Positions 1 through 13,739 of a stretch of 64,000 nt of DNA are shown one piece after another. Positions within the stretch are counted from its first letter, which is position 1, and each line of letters opens with the position of its first letter. The DNA lies in assembly GCA_960531495.1 (NCBI GenBank), contig CAUIJY010000071.1, forward strand, positions 1,178,001 to 1,242,000. The letters run 5' to 3'. A model generated the notes under the pieces. The model saw nothing but the letters and a program-made list of their open reading frames with translations, ran no database searches and was not told the origin of the DNA. The position numbers and the translations under genes are program-made. The DNA comes from Zeus faber. Lineage: Eukaryota > Chordata > Actinopteri > Zeiformes > Zeidae.

Positions 1-3000
1 TTTCCTTCAGTCTTTCAATCTTTCTTTCAATTTTTCTTTCAATCTTTCTTTCAAACTTTCAATCTTACTTTCAATCTTTCTTTCAATCGTTCTTATATTC
101 TTTCTTTCAATCTTTCATTCTTTCTTTCAATCTTTCTTTCTTTCAATCTTTCTTTCCATCTTTCTTTCAATCTTTCTTTCATTCTTTCTTTCAATCTTTC
201 AATCTTTCAATCTTTCAATCGTTCTTTCATTCTTTCTTTTAATCTTTCAATTTTTCTTTCATTCTTTCATTCTTTCTTTCAATTGTTCTTTCATTCTTTC
301 TTTCAATCTTTCTTTAAATATTTCAATCTTTCAATCTTTCTTTCAATCTTTCTTTCAATCTTTCAGTCTTTCTTTCATTCTTTCTTTCAATATTTCAATC
401 TTTCAATCTTTCTTTCATTCTTTCTTTCAATCTTTCAATCTTTCTTTCATTCTTTCTTTCAATCTTTCTTACTTTCAATTTTTCTATCTTTCAATATTTC
501 TTCCAATCGTTCAATCTTTCTCTCATTATTTCTTTCAATCTTTCTTTTGTTATTTCTTTCAATCTTTCTTTCTTTCAATCTTTCTATCCATCTTTCTTTC
601 AATCTTTCTTTCATTCTTTCTTTCAATCTTTCTTTCATTATTTCTTTCAGTCTTTCAATCTTTCTTTCAAACTTTCAATCTTTCTTTCAAGCTTTCTTTC
701 ATTCATTCTTTCAGTCTTTCAAACATTCAATTTTTCCTTCATTCCTTCTTTTAATCTTTATTACTTTCATTCTTTCTTTCAATCTTTCATTCTTTCTTTC
801 AATATTTCTTTCAATCTTTCTTTAATTCTTTCATTCTTTCTTTCGCACTTTCAATCTTTCTTTCATTCTTTCTTTCAGTCTTTCAATCTTTCTTTCATTC
901 TTTCTTTCAATCTTTCTTTCATTATTTCTTTCAGTCTTTCAATCTTTCTTTCAAACTTTCAATCTTTCTTTCAATCTTTCAGTCGTTCAATCTTTCTTTC
1001 AATCTTTCTTTCAATCTTTCAATCTTCAATCTTTCAATCTATCTTTCAGTCTTTCAATCTCTCTTTCAAACTTTCAATCTTTCTTTCAATCTTTCAGTCG
1101 TTCAATCTTTCTTTCAATCTTTCTTTCAATCTTTCAATCATTCAATCTTTCAATCATTCATTCTTTCAATCTTTCTTTCTTTCAATCTTTCTTTCAATCT
1201 TTCTTTCATTCTTTCCTTCAGTCTTTCAATCTTTCTTTCAATCTTTCTTTCATTCTTTCTTTCAATCTTTCTTTCAATCTTTCAATCTTTCTTTCAATAT
1301 TTCTTTCAATCTTTCTTACTTTCAATTTTTCTATCTTTCAATATTTCTTCCAATCTTTCAATCTTTCTTTTGTTATTCTTTCAATCTTTCTTTCTTTGAA
1401 TCTTTCTATCCATCTATCTTTCAATCTTTCTTTCATTCTTTCTTTCAATCTTTCTTTTTTCAAACTTTCTTGCAAACTTTCTTTCAATTGTTTAATCTTT
1501 CAATCTTTTTTTCATTCTTTCTTTCAATATTTCAATCTTTCAATCTTTCTTTCATTCTTTCTTTCAATCTTTCAATCTTTCTTTCATTCTATCTTTCAAT
1601 CTTTCCTACTTTCAATTTTTCTATCTTTCAAAATTTCTTCCAATCGTTCAATCTTTCTTTCATTATTTCTTTCAATCTTTCTTTCTTTCAATCTTTCTTT
1701 CCATCTTTCTTTCCATCTTTCTTTCATTCTTTCTTTCAATCTTTCAATCCTTCTTTCAATATTTCTTTCAATCTTTATTTCTTTCAATCTTTTTTAAAAT
1801 CTTTCTTTCATTCTTTCTTTCAATCTTTCAATCTTTCTTTCAATCTATCTTTCTTTTTTCAATCTTTCTTTCATTCTTTCTATAAATCTTTCTTTCTTTC
1901 AATCTTTCTTTCAGTCTTTCAATCTTTCTTTAAATCTATCTTTCAATCTTTCTTTCAATCTTTCAATCTTTCTTTAAATCTTTCTTTCAATCTTTCTTTC
2001 AAACATTCAATCTTTCTTTCAATCTTTCTTTCAATCTTTCAATCTTTCTTTCATTCTTTCTTACAATCTTTTTTTCATTCTTTCTTTCAATCTTTCATTC
2101 TTTCTTTCAATATTTCTTTCAATCTTTCTTTAATTCTTTCATTCTTTCTTTCGCACTTTCAATCTTTCTTTCATTCTTTCTTTCAGTCTTTCAATCTTTC
2201 TTTCATTCTTTCTTTCAATCTTTCAATCTTTCAATCTTTCTTTCATTCTATCTTTCAATCTTTCAATCTTTCTTTCAATATTTTTTTCAGTCTTTCAATC
2301 TTTCTTTCATTCTTTCTTTCAATCTTTCAATCTTTCAATCTTTCTTTCATTCTATCTTTCAATCTTTCAATCTTTCTTTCAATATTTTTTTCAGTCTTTA
2401 ATACTTTTAATCTTTTTTTCTTTTAATCTTTCTTTCAATCTTTCACTCATTCTTTCCTTCAGTCTTTCAATCTTACTTTCAATCTTTCTTTCAATCGTTC
2501 TTATATTCTTTCTTTCAATCTTTCATTCTTTCTTTCATTCTTTCAACCTTTCTTAAAATCTTTCTTTCAATCTTTCTTTCAAGCTTTCTTTCATTCATTC
2601 TTTCAGTCTTTCAAACATTCAATTTTTCCTTCATTCCTTCTTTTAATCTTTATTACTTTCATTCTTTCTTTCAATCTTTCATTCTTTCCTTCAATATTTC
2701 TTTCAATCTTTCTTTAATTCTTTCATTCTTTCTTTCGCACTTTCAATCTTTCTTTCATTCTTTCTTTCAGTCTTTCAATCTTTCTTTCATTCTTTCTTTC
2801 AATCTTTCAATCTTTCAATCTTTCTTTCATTCTATCTTTCAATCTTTCAATCTTTCTTTCAATATTTTTTTCAGTCTTTCAATCTTTCTTTAATTCTTTC
2901 TTTCAATCTTTCAATCATTCAATCTTTCTTTCATTCTATCTTTCAATCTTTCAATCTTTCTTTCAATATTTTTTTCAGTCTTTAATACTTTCAATCTTTT

Positions 3001-3069
3001 TTTCTTTTAATCTTTCTTTCAATCTTTCACTCATTCCTTCCTTCAGTCTTTCAATCTTTCTTTCAATTT

Positions 3070-4440
3070 TTCTTTCAATCTTTCAATCTTTCTTTCATTC
3101 TTTCATTCTTTCTTTCAACCTTTCAATCTTTCTTTCATTCTTTTTTTTAGTCTTTCAATCTTTCTTTAAATCTTTCTTTCAATCTTTCTTTACAACTTTC
3201 AATCTTTCAATCTTTCTTTCAATCTTTCTTTCAATCTTTCAATCTTTCTTTCATTCTTTCATTCTTTCTTTCAACCTTTCAATCTTTCTTTCATTCTTTT
3301 TTTTAGTCTTTCAATCTTTCTTTAAATCTTTCTTTCAATCTTTCTTTACAACTTTCAATCTTTCAACCTTTCTTTCAATCTTTCTTTCTTTAAATATTTT
3401 GATCTCTCAAACATTCTTTCTTTTTATCAGTCTTTTTTTGTTTCTTTCATTCATTCTTTCAATTTTTCTTACTTTCAATCTTTCTTTTTTTCAATATTTC
3501 TTTCAATCTTTTAATCTTTCATTCATTCTTTCATTCTTTCTTTCAATCTTTCATTCTATCTTTCAATCTTTCAATCTTTCAATCTCTCTTTTAATCTTTC
3601 TTTCATTTTTTCTTTCAGTCTTTCAATCTTTCTTTCAATCTTTCTTTCAATCTTTCTTTCAAACTTTCATTCTTTCTTTCAATCTTTCTTTCAATCTTTC
3701 TTTCAATCTTTCTTTCTTTTTTCAATCTTTCTTTCAATCTTTTTTTTCATTCTTACTTTTAGTCTTTCAATCTTTCTTTAAATCTTTTTTTCTTTAAATC
3801 TTTCTTTCTTCAATCTTTCTTTCAATTTTTCTTTCAATCTTTCAATCATTCAATCTTTCTTTAATTCTTTCTTTCAATCTTTCAATCTTTCAATTTTTCT
3901 TTCCATCTTTCTTACTTTCATTCTCTCTTTCTTTCAATATTTCTTTCAATCTTTCAATCTTTCTTTCATTCTTTCTTTCAATCGTTCTTTCATTCTTTCT
4001 TTCAATCTTTCATTCTTTCTTTCAATCTTTCAATCTTTCAATCTTTCTTTCATTCTTTTTTTTCATCCTTACTTTTAGTCTTTCAATCTTTCTTTAAATC
4101 TTTCATTCTTTAAATCTTTCTTTCTTTTAATCATTCTTTTTTCAATCTTTCTTTCAATCTTTCAATCTTTCGATCTTTCAATCTTTCTTTAATTCTTTAT
4201 TCATTCTTTCTTTCAGTCTTTCAATCTTTCTTTAAATCTTTCTTTAAATCTTTCTTTCAATCTTTCAATCTTTCAATTTTTCTTTCATTCTTTCTTTCAA
4301 TCTTTTTTACTTTCAATCTTTCTTTCAATCTTTCTTACTTTCATTCTCTCTTTCTTTCAATATTCTTTCAATCTTTCAATCTTTCTTTCATTCTTTCATT
4401 CTTTCTTTCAATCGTTCTTTCATTCTTTCTTTCAATCTTT
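3070..4440 (+). repeat. Direct block duplication inside tetranucleotide array, copy 1
   Basis: About 1.37 kb that recurs 3620 bases downstream at about 6690-8060. The two copies share rare words in the same order, for example CTTTTTATCAGTC near 3420 and 7040, and their translations over 3399-3797 and 7019-7417 are identical. That excludes chance similarity of simple sequence. The edges were estimated by eye and may be off by tens of bases. Confidence 0.8.
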
Positions 4441-6689
4441 CATTCTTTCTTTCAATCTTTCAATCTTTCAATCTTTCTTTCATTCTTTTTTTTCACTCTT
4501 ACTTTTAGTCTTTCAATCTTTCTTTAAATCTTTCATTCTTTAAATCTTTCTTTCAATCATTCTTTTTTCAATCTTTCTTTCAATCTTTCAATCTTTCAAT
4601 CTTTCTTTAATTCTTTTATTCATTGTTTCTTTCAGTCTTTCAATCTTTCTTTCAATCTTTCTTTCTTTCATTCTCTCTTTCTTTCAATATTCTTTCAATC
4701 TTTCAATCTTTCTTTCATTCTTTCATTCTTTCTTTAAATCGTTCTTTTATTCTTTCTTTCAATCTTTCAATCTTTCTTTAATTCTTTCTTTCAATCTTTC
4801 TTACTTTCAATTTTTCTATCTTTCAATATTTCTTCCAATCTTTCAATCTTTCTTTTGTTATTCTTTCAATCTTTCTTTCTTTCAATCTTTCTATCCATCT
4901 ATCTTTCAATCTTTCTTTCATTCTTTCTTTCAATCTTTCTTTTTTCAATCTTTCTTGCAAACTTTCTTTCAATTTTTAATGTTTCAATCTTTCTTTCATT
5001 CTTTCTTTCAATGTTTCTTACTTTCAATTTTTCTATCTTTCAAAATTTCTTCCAATCGTTCAATCTTTCTTTCATTATTTCTTTCAATCTTTCTTTCTTT
5101 CAATCTTTCTTTCCATCTTTCTTTCAATCTTTCTTTCATTCTTTCTTTCAATCTTTCAATCTTTCAATCTTTCAATCATTCTTTCATTCTTTTTTTCAAT
5201 CTTTCAATCTTTCTTTCAATATTTCTTTCAATCTTTCTTTCTTTCAAGCTTTCTTTCATTCATTCTTTCAGTCTTTCAAACATTCAATTTTTCCTTCATT
5301 CCTTCTTTCAATCTTTATTACTTTCAATCTTTCTTTCAATCTTTCAATCTTTCTTTCATTCTTTCATTCTTTCTTTCAATCGTTCTTTCAATCTTTCCTT
5401 CGATCTTTCAATCTTTCTTTCATACTTTCATTCTTTCTTCCAATCTTTCTTTCAATCTTTCAATCTTTCTTTCATTCTTTCATTCTTTCTTTCAACCTTT
5501 CAATCTTTCTTTCATTCTTTTTTTTAGTCTTTCAATCCTTCTTTCAATATTTCTTTCAATCTTTATTTCTTTCAATCTTTCTTTCCATCTTTCTTTCCAT
5601 CTTTCTTTCATTCTTTCCTTCAGTCTTTCAATCTGTCTTTCAATCTTTCTTTCAATCTTTCTTTTTTTCAATCTTTTTTAAAATCTTTCTTTCATTCTTT
5701 CTTTCAATCTTTCAATCTTTCTTTCAATCTATCTTTCTTTTTTCAATCTTTCTTTCATTCTTTCTATAAATCTTTCTTTCTTTCAATCTTTCTTTCAGTC
5801 TTTCAATCTTTCTTTAAATCTATCTTTCAATCTTTCTTTCAATCTTTCAATCTTTCTTTAAATCTTTCAATCTTTCTTTCATTCTTTCTTACAATCTTTT
5901 TTTCATTCTTTCTTTCAATCTTTCATTCTTTCTTTCAATATTTCTTTCAATCTTTCTTTAATTCTTTCATTCTTTCTTTCGCACTTTCAATCTTTCTTTC
6001 ATTCTTTCTTTCAGTCTTTCAATCTTTCTTTCATTCTTTCTTTCAATCTTTCAATCTTTCAATCTTTCTTTCATTCTATCTTTCAATCTTTCAATCTTTC
6101 TTTCAATATTTTTTTCAGTCTTTCAATCTTTCTTTCATTCTTTCTTTCAATCTTTCAATCTTTCAATCTTTCTTTCATTCTATCTTTCAATCTTTCAATC
6201 TTTCTTTCAATATTTTTTTCAGTCTTTAATACTTTTAATCTTTTTTTCTTTTAATCTTTCTTTCAATCTTTCACTCATTCTTTCCTTCAGTCTTTCAATC
6301 TTTCTTTCAATTTTTCTTTCAATCTTTCTTTCAAACTTTCAATCTTACTTTCAATCTTTCTTTCAATCGTTCTTATATTCTTTCTTTCAATCTTTCATTC
6401 TTTCTTTCAATCTTTCAATCATTCTTTCTTTCATTCTTTCTTTCATTCTTTCAACCTTTCTTAAAATCTTTCTTTCAATCTTTCTTTCAAGCTTTCTTTC
6501 ATTCATTCTTTCAGTCTTTCAAACATTCAATTTTTCCTTCATTCCTTCTTTCAATCTTTATTACTTTCAATCTTTCTTTCAATCTTTCAATCTTTCTTTC
6601 AATCTTTCATTCTTTCTTTCAATCGTTCTTTCAATCTTTCCTTCGATCTTTCAATCTTTCTTTCATACTTTCATTCTTTCTTCCAATCT

Positions 6690-8060
6690 TTCTTTCAATC
6701 TTTCAATCTTTCTTTCATTCTTTCATTCTTTCTTTCAACCTTTCAATCTTTCTTTCATTCTTTTTTTTAGTCTTTCAATCTTTCTTTAAATCTTTCTTTC
6801 AATCTTTCTTTACAACTTTCAATCTTTCAATCTTTCTTTCAATCTTTCTTTCAATCTTTCAATCTTTCTTTCATTCTTTCATTCTTTCTTTCAACCTTTC
6901 AATCTTTCTTTCATTCTTTTTTTTAGTCTTTCAATCTTTCTTTAAATCTTTCTTTCAATCTTTCTTTACAACTTTCAATCTTTCAACCTTTCTTTCAATC
7001 TTTCTTTCTTTAAATATTTTGATCTCTCAAACATTCTTTCTTTTTATCAGTCTTTTTTTGTTTCTTTCATTCATTCTTTCAATTTTTCTTACTTTCAATC
7101 TTTCTTTTTTTCAATATTTCTTTCAATCTTTTAATCTTTCATTCATTCTTTCATTCTTTCTTTCAATCTTTCATTCTATCTTTCAATCTTTCAATCTTTC
7201 AATCTCTCTTTTAATCTTTCTTTCATTTTTTCTTTCAGTCTTTCAATCTTTCTTTCAATCTTTCTTTCAATCTTTCTTTCAAACTTTCATTCTTTCTTTC
7301 AATCTTTCTTTCAATCTTTCTTTCAATCTTTCTTTCTTTTTTCAATCTTTCTTTCAATCTTTTTTTTCATTCTTACTTTTAGTCTTTCAATCTTTCTTTA
7401 AATCTTTTTTTCTTTAAATCTTTCTTTCTTCAATCTTTCTTTCAATTTTTCTTTCAATCTTTCAATCATTCAATCTTTCTTTAATTCTTTCTTTCAATCT
7501 TTCAATCTTTCAATTTTTCTTTCCATCTTTCTTACTTTCATTCTCTCTTTCTTTCAATATTTCTTTCAATCTTTCAATCTTTCTTTCATTCTTTCTTTCA
7601 ATCATTCTTTCATTCTTTCTTTCAATCTTTCATTCTTTCTTTCAATCTTTCAATCTTTCAATCTTTCTTTCATTCTTTTTTTTCATCCTTACTTTTAGTC
7701 TTTCAATCTTTCTTTAAATCTTTCATTCTTTAAATCTTTCTTTCTTTTAATCATTCTTTTTTCAATCTTTCTTTCAATCTTTCAATCTTTCGATCTTTCA
7801 ATCTTTCTTTAATTCTTTATTCATTCTTTCTTTCAGTCTTTCAATCTTTCTTTAAATCTTTCTTTAAATCTTTCTTTCAATCTTTCAATCTTTCAATTTT
7901 TCTTTCATTCTTTCTTTCAATCTTTTTTACTTTCAATCTTTCTTTCAATCTTTCTTACTTTCATTCTCTCTTTCTTTCAATATTCTTTCAATCTTTCAAT
8001 CTTTCTTTCATTCTTTCATTCTTTCTTTCAATCGTTCTTTTATTCTTTCTTTCAATCTTT
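6690..8060 (+). repeat. Direct block duplication inside tetranucleotide array, copy 2
   Basis: Second copy of the block at about 3070-4440, offset 3620. A version in reverse complement also occurs in the right-hand array around 63478-63888, with small length differences, so the block was present before or during formation of the large inverted repeat. Beyond about 8060 the two left copies part company. Confidence 0.8.
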
Positions 8061-11000
8061 CATTCTTTCTTTCAATCGTTCAATCTTTCAATTTTTCTTT
8101 CATTCTTTCTTTCAATCTTTCGTTTCAAGCTTTCTTTCAATCGTTCTTACTTTCAATCTTTCTTTCTTTCTTTCAGTATTTCTTTCAATCTTTCAATCTT
8201 TCTTTCATTCTTTCTTTCAATCTTTCAATCTTTCAATTTTTCATTCAATCTTTCTTACTTTCATTCTCTCCTTCTTTCAATATTTCTTTCAGTCTTTCAA
8301 TCTATCTTTCATTCTTTCATTCTTTCTTTCAATCTTTCATTCTTTCTTTCAATCTTTCAATCTTTCAATCTTGCTTTCATTCTTTTTTTTCATTCTTACT
8401 TTTAGTCTTTCAATCTTTCTTTAAATCTTTCATTCTTTAAATCTTTCTTTCTTTCAATCATTCTTTTTTCAATCTTTCTTTCAATCTTTCAATCTTTCAA
8501 TCTTTCAATCTTTCTTTAATTCTTTTATTCATTCTTTCTTCCAGTCTTTCAATCTTTCTTTAAATCTTTCTTTAAATCTTTCTTTCAATCTTTCAATCTT
8601 TCAATTTTTCTTTCATTCTTTCTTTCAATCTTTTTTACTTTCAATCTTTCTTTCAATCTTTCTTACTTTCATTCTCTCTTTCTTTCAATATTCTTTCAAT
8701 CTTTCAATCTTTCTTTCATTCTTTCATTCTTTCTTTCAATCATTCTTTTATTCTTTCTTTCAATATTTCATTCTTTATTTCAATCTTTCAATCATTCAAT
8801 CTTTCTTTCATTCCTTCTTTCAATCTTTCAATCTTTCAATCTCTCTTTTAATCTTTCTTTCATTTTTTCTTTCAGTCTTTCAATCTTTCTTTCAATCTTT
8901 CTTTCAATCTTTCTTTCAAACTTTCATTCTTTCTGTCAATCTTTCTTTCAAACTTTCTTTCAATCTTTCTTTCTTTTTTCAATCTTTCTTTCAATCTTTT
9001 TTTTCATTCTTACTTTTAGTCTTTCAATCTTTCTTTCAATCTTTTTTTCTTTAAATCTTTATTTCTTTCAATCTTTCTTTGTTTTTTTCAGTCTTTCTTT
9101 CATTTTTTCTTTCAATATTTCATTCTTTCTTACAATCTTTCTTTCAATCTTTCTTTCTTTCAATCTTTCAATCTGTCTTTCAATATTTCTTTCAATCTTT
9201 CTTTAAGTTTTTCATTTTTTCTTTCAATCTTTCAATCTTTCTTTCATTCATTCTTTCAGTCTTTCAATCTTTCAGTTTTTCCTTCATTCTTTCTTTCAAT
9301 CTTCATAACTTTCAATCTTTCTTTCAATCTTTTAATCTTTCAATCTCTCTTTCTTTCAATATTTCTTTCAATCTTTCAATTTTTCTTTCATTCTTTCATT
9401 CTTTCTTTCAATCGTTATTTCATTCTTTCTTTCAATCTTTCAATCTTTCTTTAAATATTTCTTTCGATCTTTAATACTTTCAATCTTTCTTTCAAACATT
9501 CAATCTTTCTTTCAATCTTTCAATCTTTCAATCTTTCTTTCATTCTTTCTTTCAATCTTTCTTACTTTAAATTTTTCTATCTTTCAAAATTTCTTCCAAT
9601 CGTTCAGTCTTTCTTTCATTCTTTCTTTCAATCTTTCTTTTGTTATTTCTTTCAATCTTTATTACTTTCAATCTTTCTTTCAATCTTTCTTATTTTCATT
9701 CTCTCTTTCTTTCAATATTTCTTTCAATCTTTCAATCTTTCTTTCATTCTTTCATTCTTTCTTTCAATCTTTCATTCTTTTTTTCAGTCTTTCAACCTTT
9801 CTTAAAATCTTTCTTTCAATCTTTCTTTCAAGCTTTCAATCTTTCTTTCAATCTTTCTTTCAATCGTTCTTAGTTTCAATCTTTCTTTCTTTCAATATTT
9901 CTTTCAATATTTCAATCTTTCTTTCTTACTTTCATTCTTTCTTACAATCTTTCTTTCATTCTTTCTTTCAATCTTTCTTTCTTTCAATCTTTCAATCTAT
10001 CTTTCAATATTTCTTTCAATCTTCTTTAAGTTTTTCATTTTTTCATTCAATCTTTCAATCAATCTTTCATTCATTCTTTCAGTATTTCAATCTTTCAGTT
10101 TTTCCTTCATTCTTTCTTTCAGACTTCATCACTTTCAATCTTTCTTTCAATCTTTTAATCTTTCAATCTCTTTTTCTTTCAATATTTCTTTCAATCTTTC
10201 AATATTTCTTTCATTCTTTAATTCTTTCTTTCAATCGTTATTTCATTCTTTCTTTCAATCTTTCAATCTTTCTTTAAATATTTCTTTCGATCTTTAATAC
10301 TTTCAATCTTTCTTTCAAACATTCAATCTTTCTTTCAATCTTTCAATCTTTCTATGATTCTTTCATTTTTTCTTTCAATCGTTCTTTCATCCTTTCTTTC
10401 AAACTTTCATTCTTTCTTTCAGTCTTTCAACCTTTCTTAAAATCTTTCTTTCATTCTTTCTTTCAAGCTTTCAGTCTTTCTTTCAATCTTTCTTTCAATC
10501 GTTCTTACTTTCAATCTTTCTTTCTTTCAATATTTCTTTCAATCTTTCAATATTTCTTTCTTACTTTCATTCTTTCTTACAATCTTTCTTTCATTCTTTC
10601 TTTCAATCTTTCTTTATTTCAATCTTTCAATCTTTCTTTCAATATTTCTTACAATCTTTCTTTAATTCTTTCATTTTTTCTTTCAATCTTTCAATTATTC
10701 CTCCATTCTTTCTTTCAATCTTTATTACTTTCAATCTTTCTTTCAATCTTTTAATCTTTCAATCTCTCTTTCTTTCAATATTTCTTTCAATCTTTCATTC
10801 TTTCTTTCAGTCTTTCAATCTTTCTATAAATCTTTCTTTCAATCGTTCTTACTTTCAATCTTTCTTTCTTTCAGTATTTCTTTCATTCTTTCATTCTTTC
10901 TTTCAATCTTTCATTCTTTCTTTCAATATTTCTTTCAATCTTTCTTTAATTCTTTCATTCTTTCTTTCAAACTTTCAATCTTTCTTTCATTCTTTCTTTC

Positions 11001-13739
11001 AATATTTCAATCTTTCAATCTTTCTTTCATTCTTTCTTTCAATCTTTCAATCTTTCAATCTTTCTTTCAGTATTTCTTTCATTCTTTCATTCTTTCTTTC
11101 AATCTTTCATTCTTTCTTTCAATATTTCTTTCAATCTTTCTTTAATTCTTTCATTCTTTCTTTCAAACTTTCAATCTTTCTTTCATTCTTTCTTTCAATA
11201 TTTCAATCTTTCAATCTTTCTTTCATTCTTTCTTTCAATCTTTCAATCTTTCAATCTTTCTTTCATTCTTTCTTTCAATCTTTCTTACTTTCAATTTTTC
11301 TGTCTTTCAATATTTCTTCCAATCGTTCAATCTTTCTTTCATTATTTCTTTCAATCTTTCTTTTGTTATTTCTTTCAATCTTTCTTTCTTTCAAACTTTC
11401 TTTCCATCTTTCTTTCAATCTTTCTTTCATTTTTTCTTTCAATCTTTCTTTCATTCTTTATTTCAATCTTTGTTTCATTCTCTCTTACAATCTTTCTTTC
11501 TTTCAATCTTTCTTTCAATCTTTCTTTCAATCTTTCTTTCAATCGTTCTTTCTTTCTTTTAGTCTTTCTTTCAATCTTTCAATTTTTCAATCTTTCTTTC
11601 ATTCTTTCTTTTAATCTTTCAATATTTCTTTCATTGTTTCTTTCAATCTTTCTGTCTTTCAATATTTCTTTCAATCTTTCTTTTATTCTATCTTTAAATC
11701 TTTCTTTATTTTCAATCTTTCTTGCAATCTTTCTTTCAGTCTTTCAATATTTCTTTCAAACTTTCAATTTTTCTTTCAATCTTTCAATCTTTCAATATTT
11801 CTTTCAATTTTTCTTTCAATCTTTCAGTCTTTCTTTCATTCTTTCTTTCAATCTTTCAATCTTTCAATCTTTCAATCTTTCTTTCAATCTTTCTTTCAAT
11901 ATTTCTTTCAATCTTTCTTACTTTCAATCTTTCTTTCTTTCAATCTTTCTTTCCATCTTTCTTTCATTCTTTCCTTCAGTCTTTCAATATTTCTTTCAAT
12001 CTTTCTTTCAATTTTTCTTTTTTTCAATCTTTTTTTCAATCTTTCTTTCAATCTTTCTTTCAATCTTTCAAACCTTCAATCTTTCTTTAATTATTTTATT
12101 CATTCTTTCTTTCAGTCTTTCAATCTTTCTTTAAATCTTTCTTTCAATCTTTCTTTCAATCTATCAATCTTTCAATTTTTCGTTCATTCTTTCTTTCAAT
12201 CTTTCTTATTTTCATTCTCTCTTTCTTTCAATATTTCTTTCAATCTTTCAATCTTTCTTTCATTCTTTCATTCTTTCTTTCAATCATTCTTTCATTCTTT
12301 CTTTCAATCTTTCATTCTTTCTTTCAGTCTTTCAACCTTTCTTAAAATCTTTCTTTCAATCTTTCTTTCAAGCTTTCAATCTTTCTTTCAATCTTTCTTT
12401 CAATCGTTCTTAGTTTCAATCTTTCTTTCTTTCAATATTTCTTTCAATCTTTCAATCTTTCTTTCTTACTTTCATTCTTTCTTTCATTCTTTCTTTCAAT
12501 CTTTCTTTCTTTCAATCTTTTAATCTATCTTTCAATATTTCTTTCAATCTTTCTTTAAGTTTTTCATTTTTTCATTCAATCTTTCAATCTTTCTTTCATT
12601 CATTCTTTCAGTCTTTCAATCTTTCAGTTTTTCCTTCATTCTTTCTTTCAAACTTCATCACTTTCAATCTTTCTTTCAATCTTTTAATCTTTCAATCACT
12701 CTTTCTTTCAATATTTCTTTCAATCTTTCAATTTTTCTTTCATACTTTCATTCTTTCTTTCAATCGTTATTTCATTCTTTCTTTCGATCTTTCAATCTTT
12801 CTTTAAATATTTCTTTCGATATTTAATACTTTCAATCTTTCTTTCAAACATTCAATCTTTCTTTCAATCTTTCAATCTTTCAATCTTTCTTTCATTCTTT
12901 CTTTCAATCTTTCTTACTTTAAATTTTTCTATCTTTCAATATTTCTTCCAATCGTTCAATCTTTCTTTCATTCTTTCATTCTTTCTTTCAATCGTTCTTT
13001 CATTCTTTCTTTCAATCTTTCATTCTTTCTTTCAGTCTTTCAACCTTTCTTAATATCTTTCTTTCAATCTTTCTTTCAAGCTTTCAATCTTTCTTTCAAT
13101 CTTTCTTTCAATCGTTCTTAGTTTCAATCTTTCTTTCTTTCAATATTTCTTTCAATCTTTCAATCTTTCTTTTGTTATTTCTTTCAATCTTTATTACTTT
13201 CAATCTTTCTTTCAATCTTTCTTATTTTCATTCTCTCTTTCTTTCAATATTTCTTTCAATCTTTCAATCTTTCTTTCATTCTTTCATTCTTTCTTTCAAT
13301 CGTTCTTTCATTCTTTCTTTCAATCTTTCATTCTTTCTTTCAGTCTTTCAACCTTTCTTAAAATCTTTCTTTCAATCTTTCTTTCAAGCTTTCAATCTTT
13401 CTTTCAATCTTTCTTTCAATCGTTCTTAGTTTCAATCTTTCTTTCTTTCAATATTTCTTTCAATCTTTCAATCTTTCTTTCTTACTTTCATTCTTTCTTA
13501 CAATCTTTCTTTCATTCTTTCTTTCAATCTTTCTTTCTTTCAATCTTTCAATCTATCTTTCAGTATTTCTTTCAATCTTTCTTTAAGTTTTTCATTTTTT
13601 CATTCAATCTTTCAATCTTTCTTTCATTCATTCTTTCAGTCTTTCAATCTTTCAGTTTTTCCTTCATTCTTTCTTTCAAACTTCATCACTTTCAATCTTT
13701 CTTTCAATCTTTTAATCTTTCAATCTCTCTTTCTTTCAA

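Noticed and set aside
283-2426. Long Phe/Ser/Leu/Ile-rich frames in the tetranucleotide array (and their counterparts up to 12134 and on the minus strand after 57113)
   Set aside because: They arise because pyrimidine-rich four-base repeats have few stops. They mostly start at TTG or GTG, show only a repeating FLSIFQSF pattern, and overlap one another in several frames.
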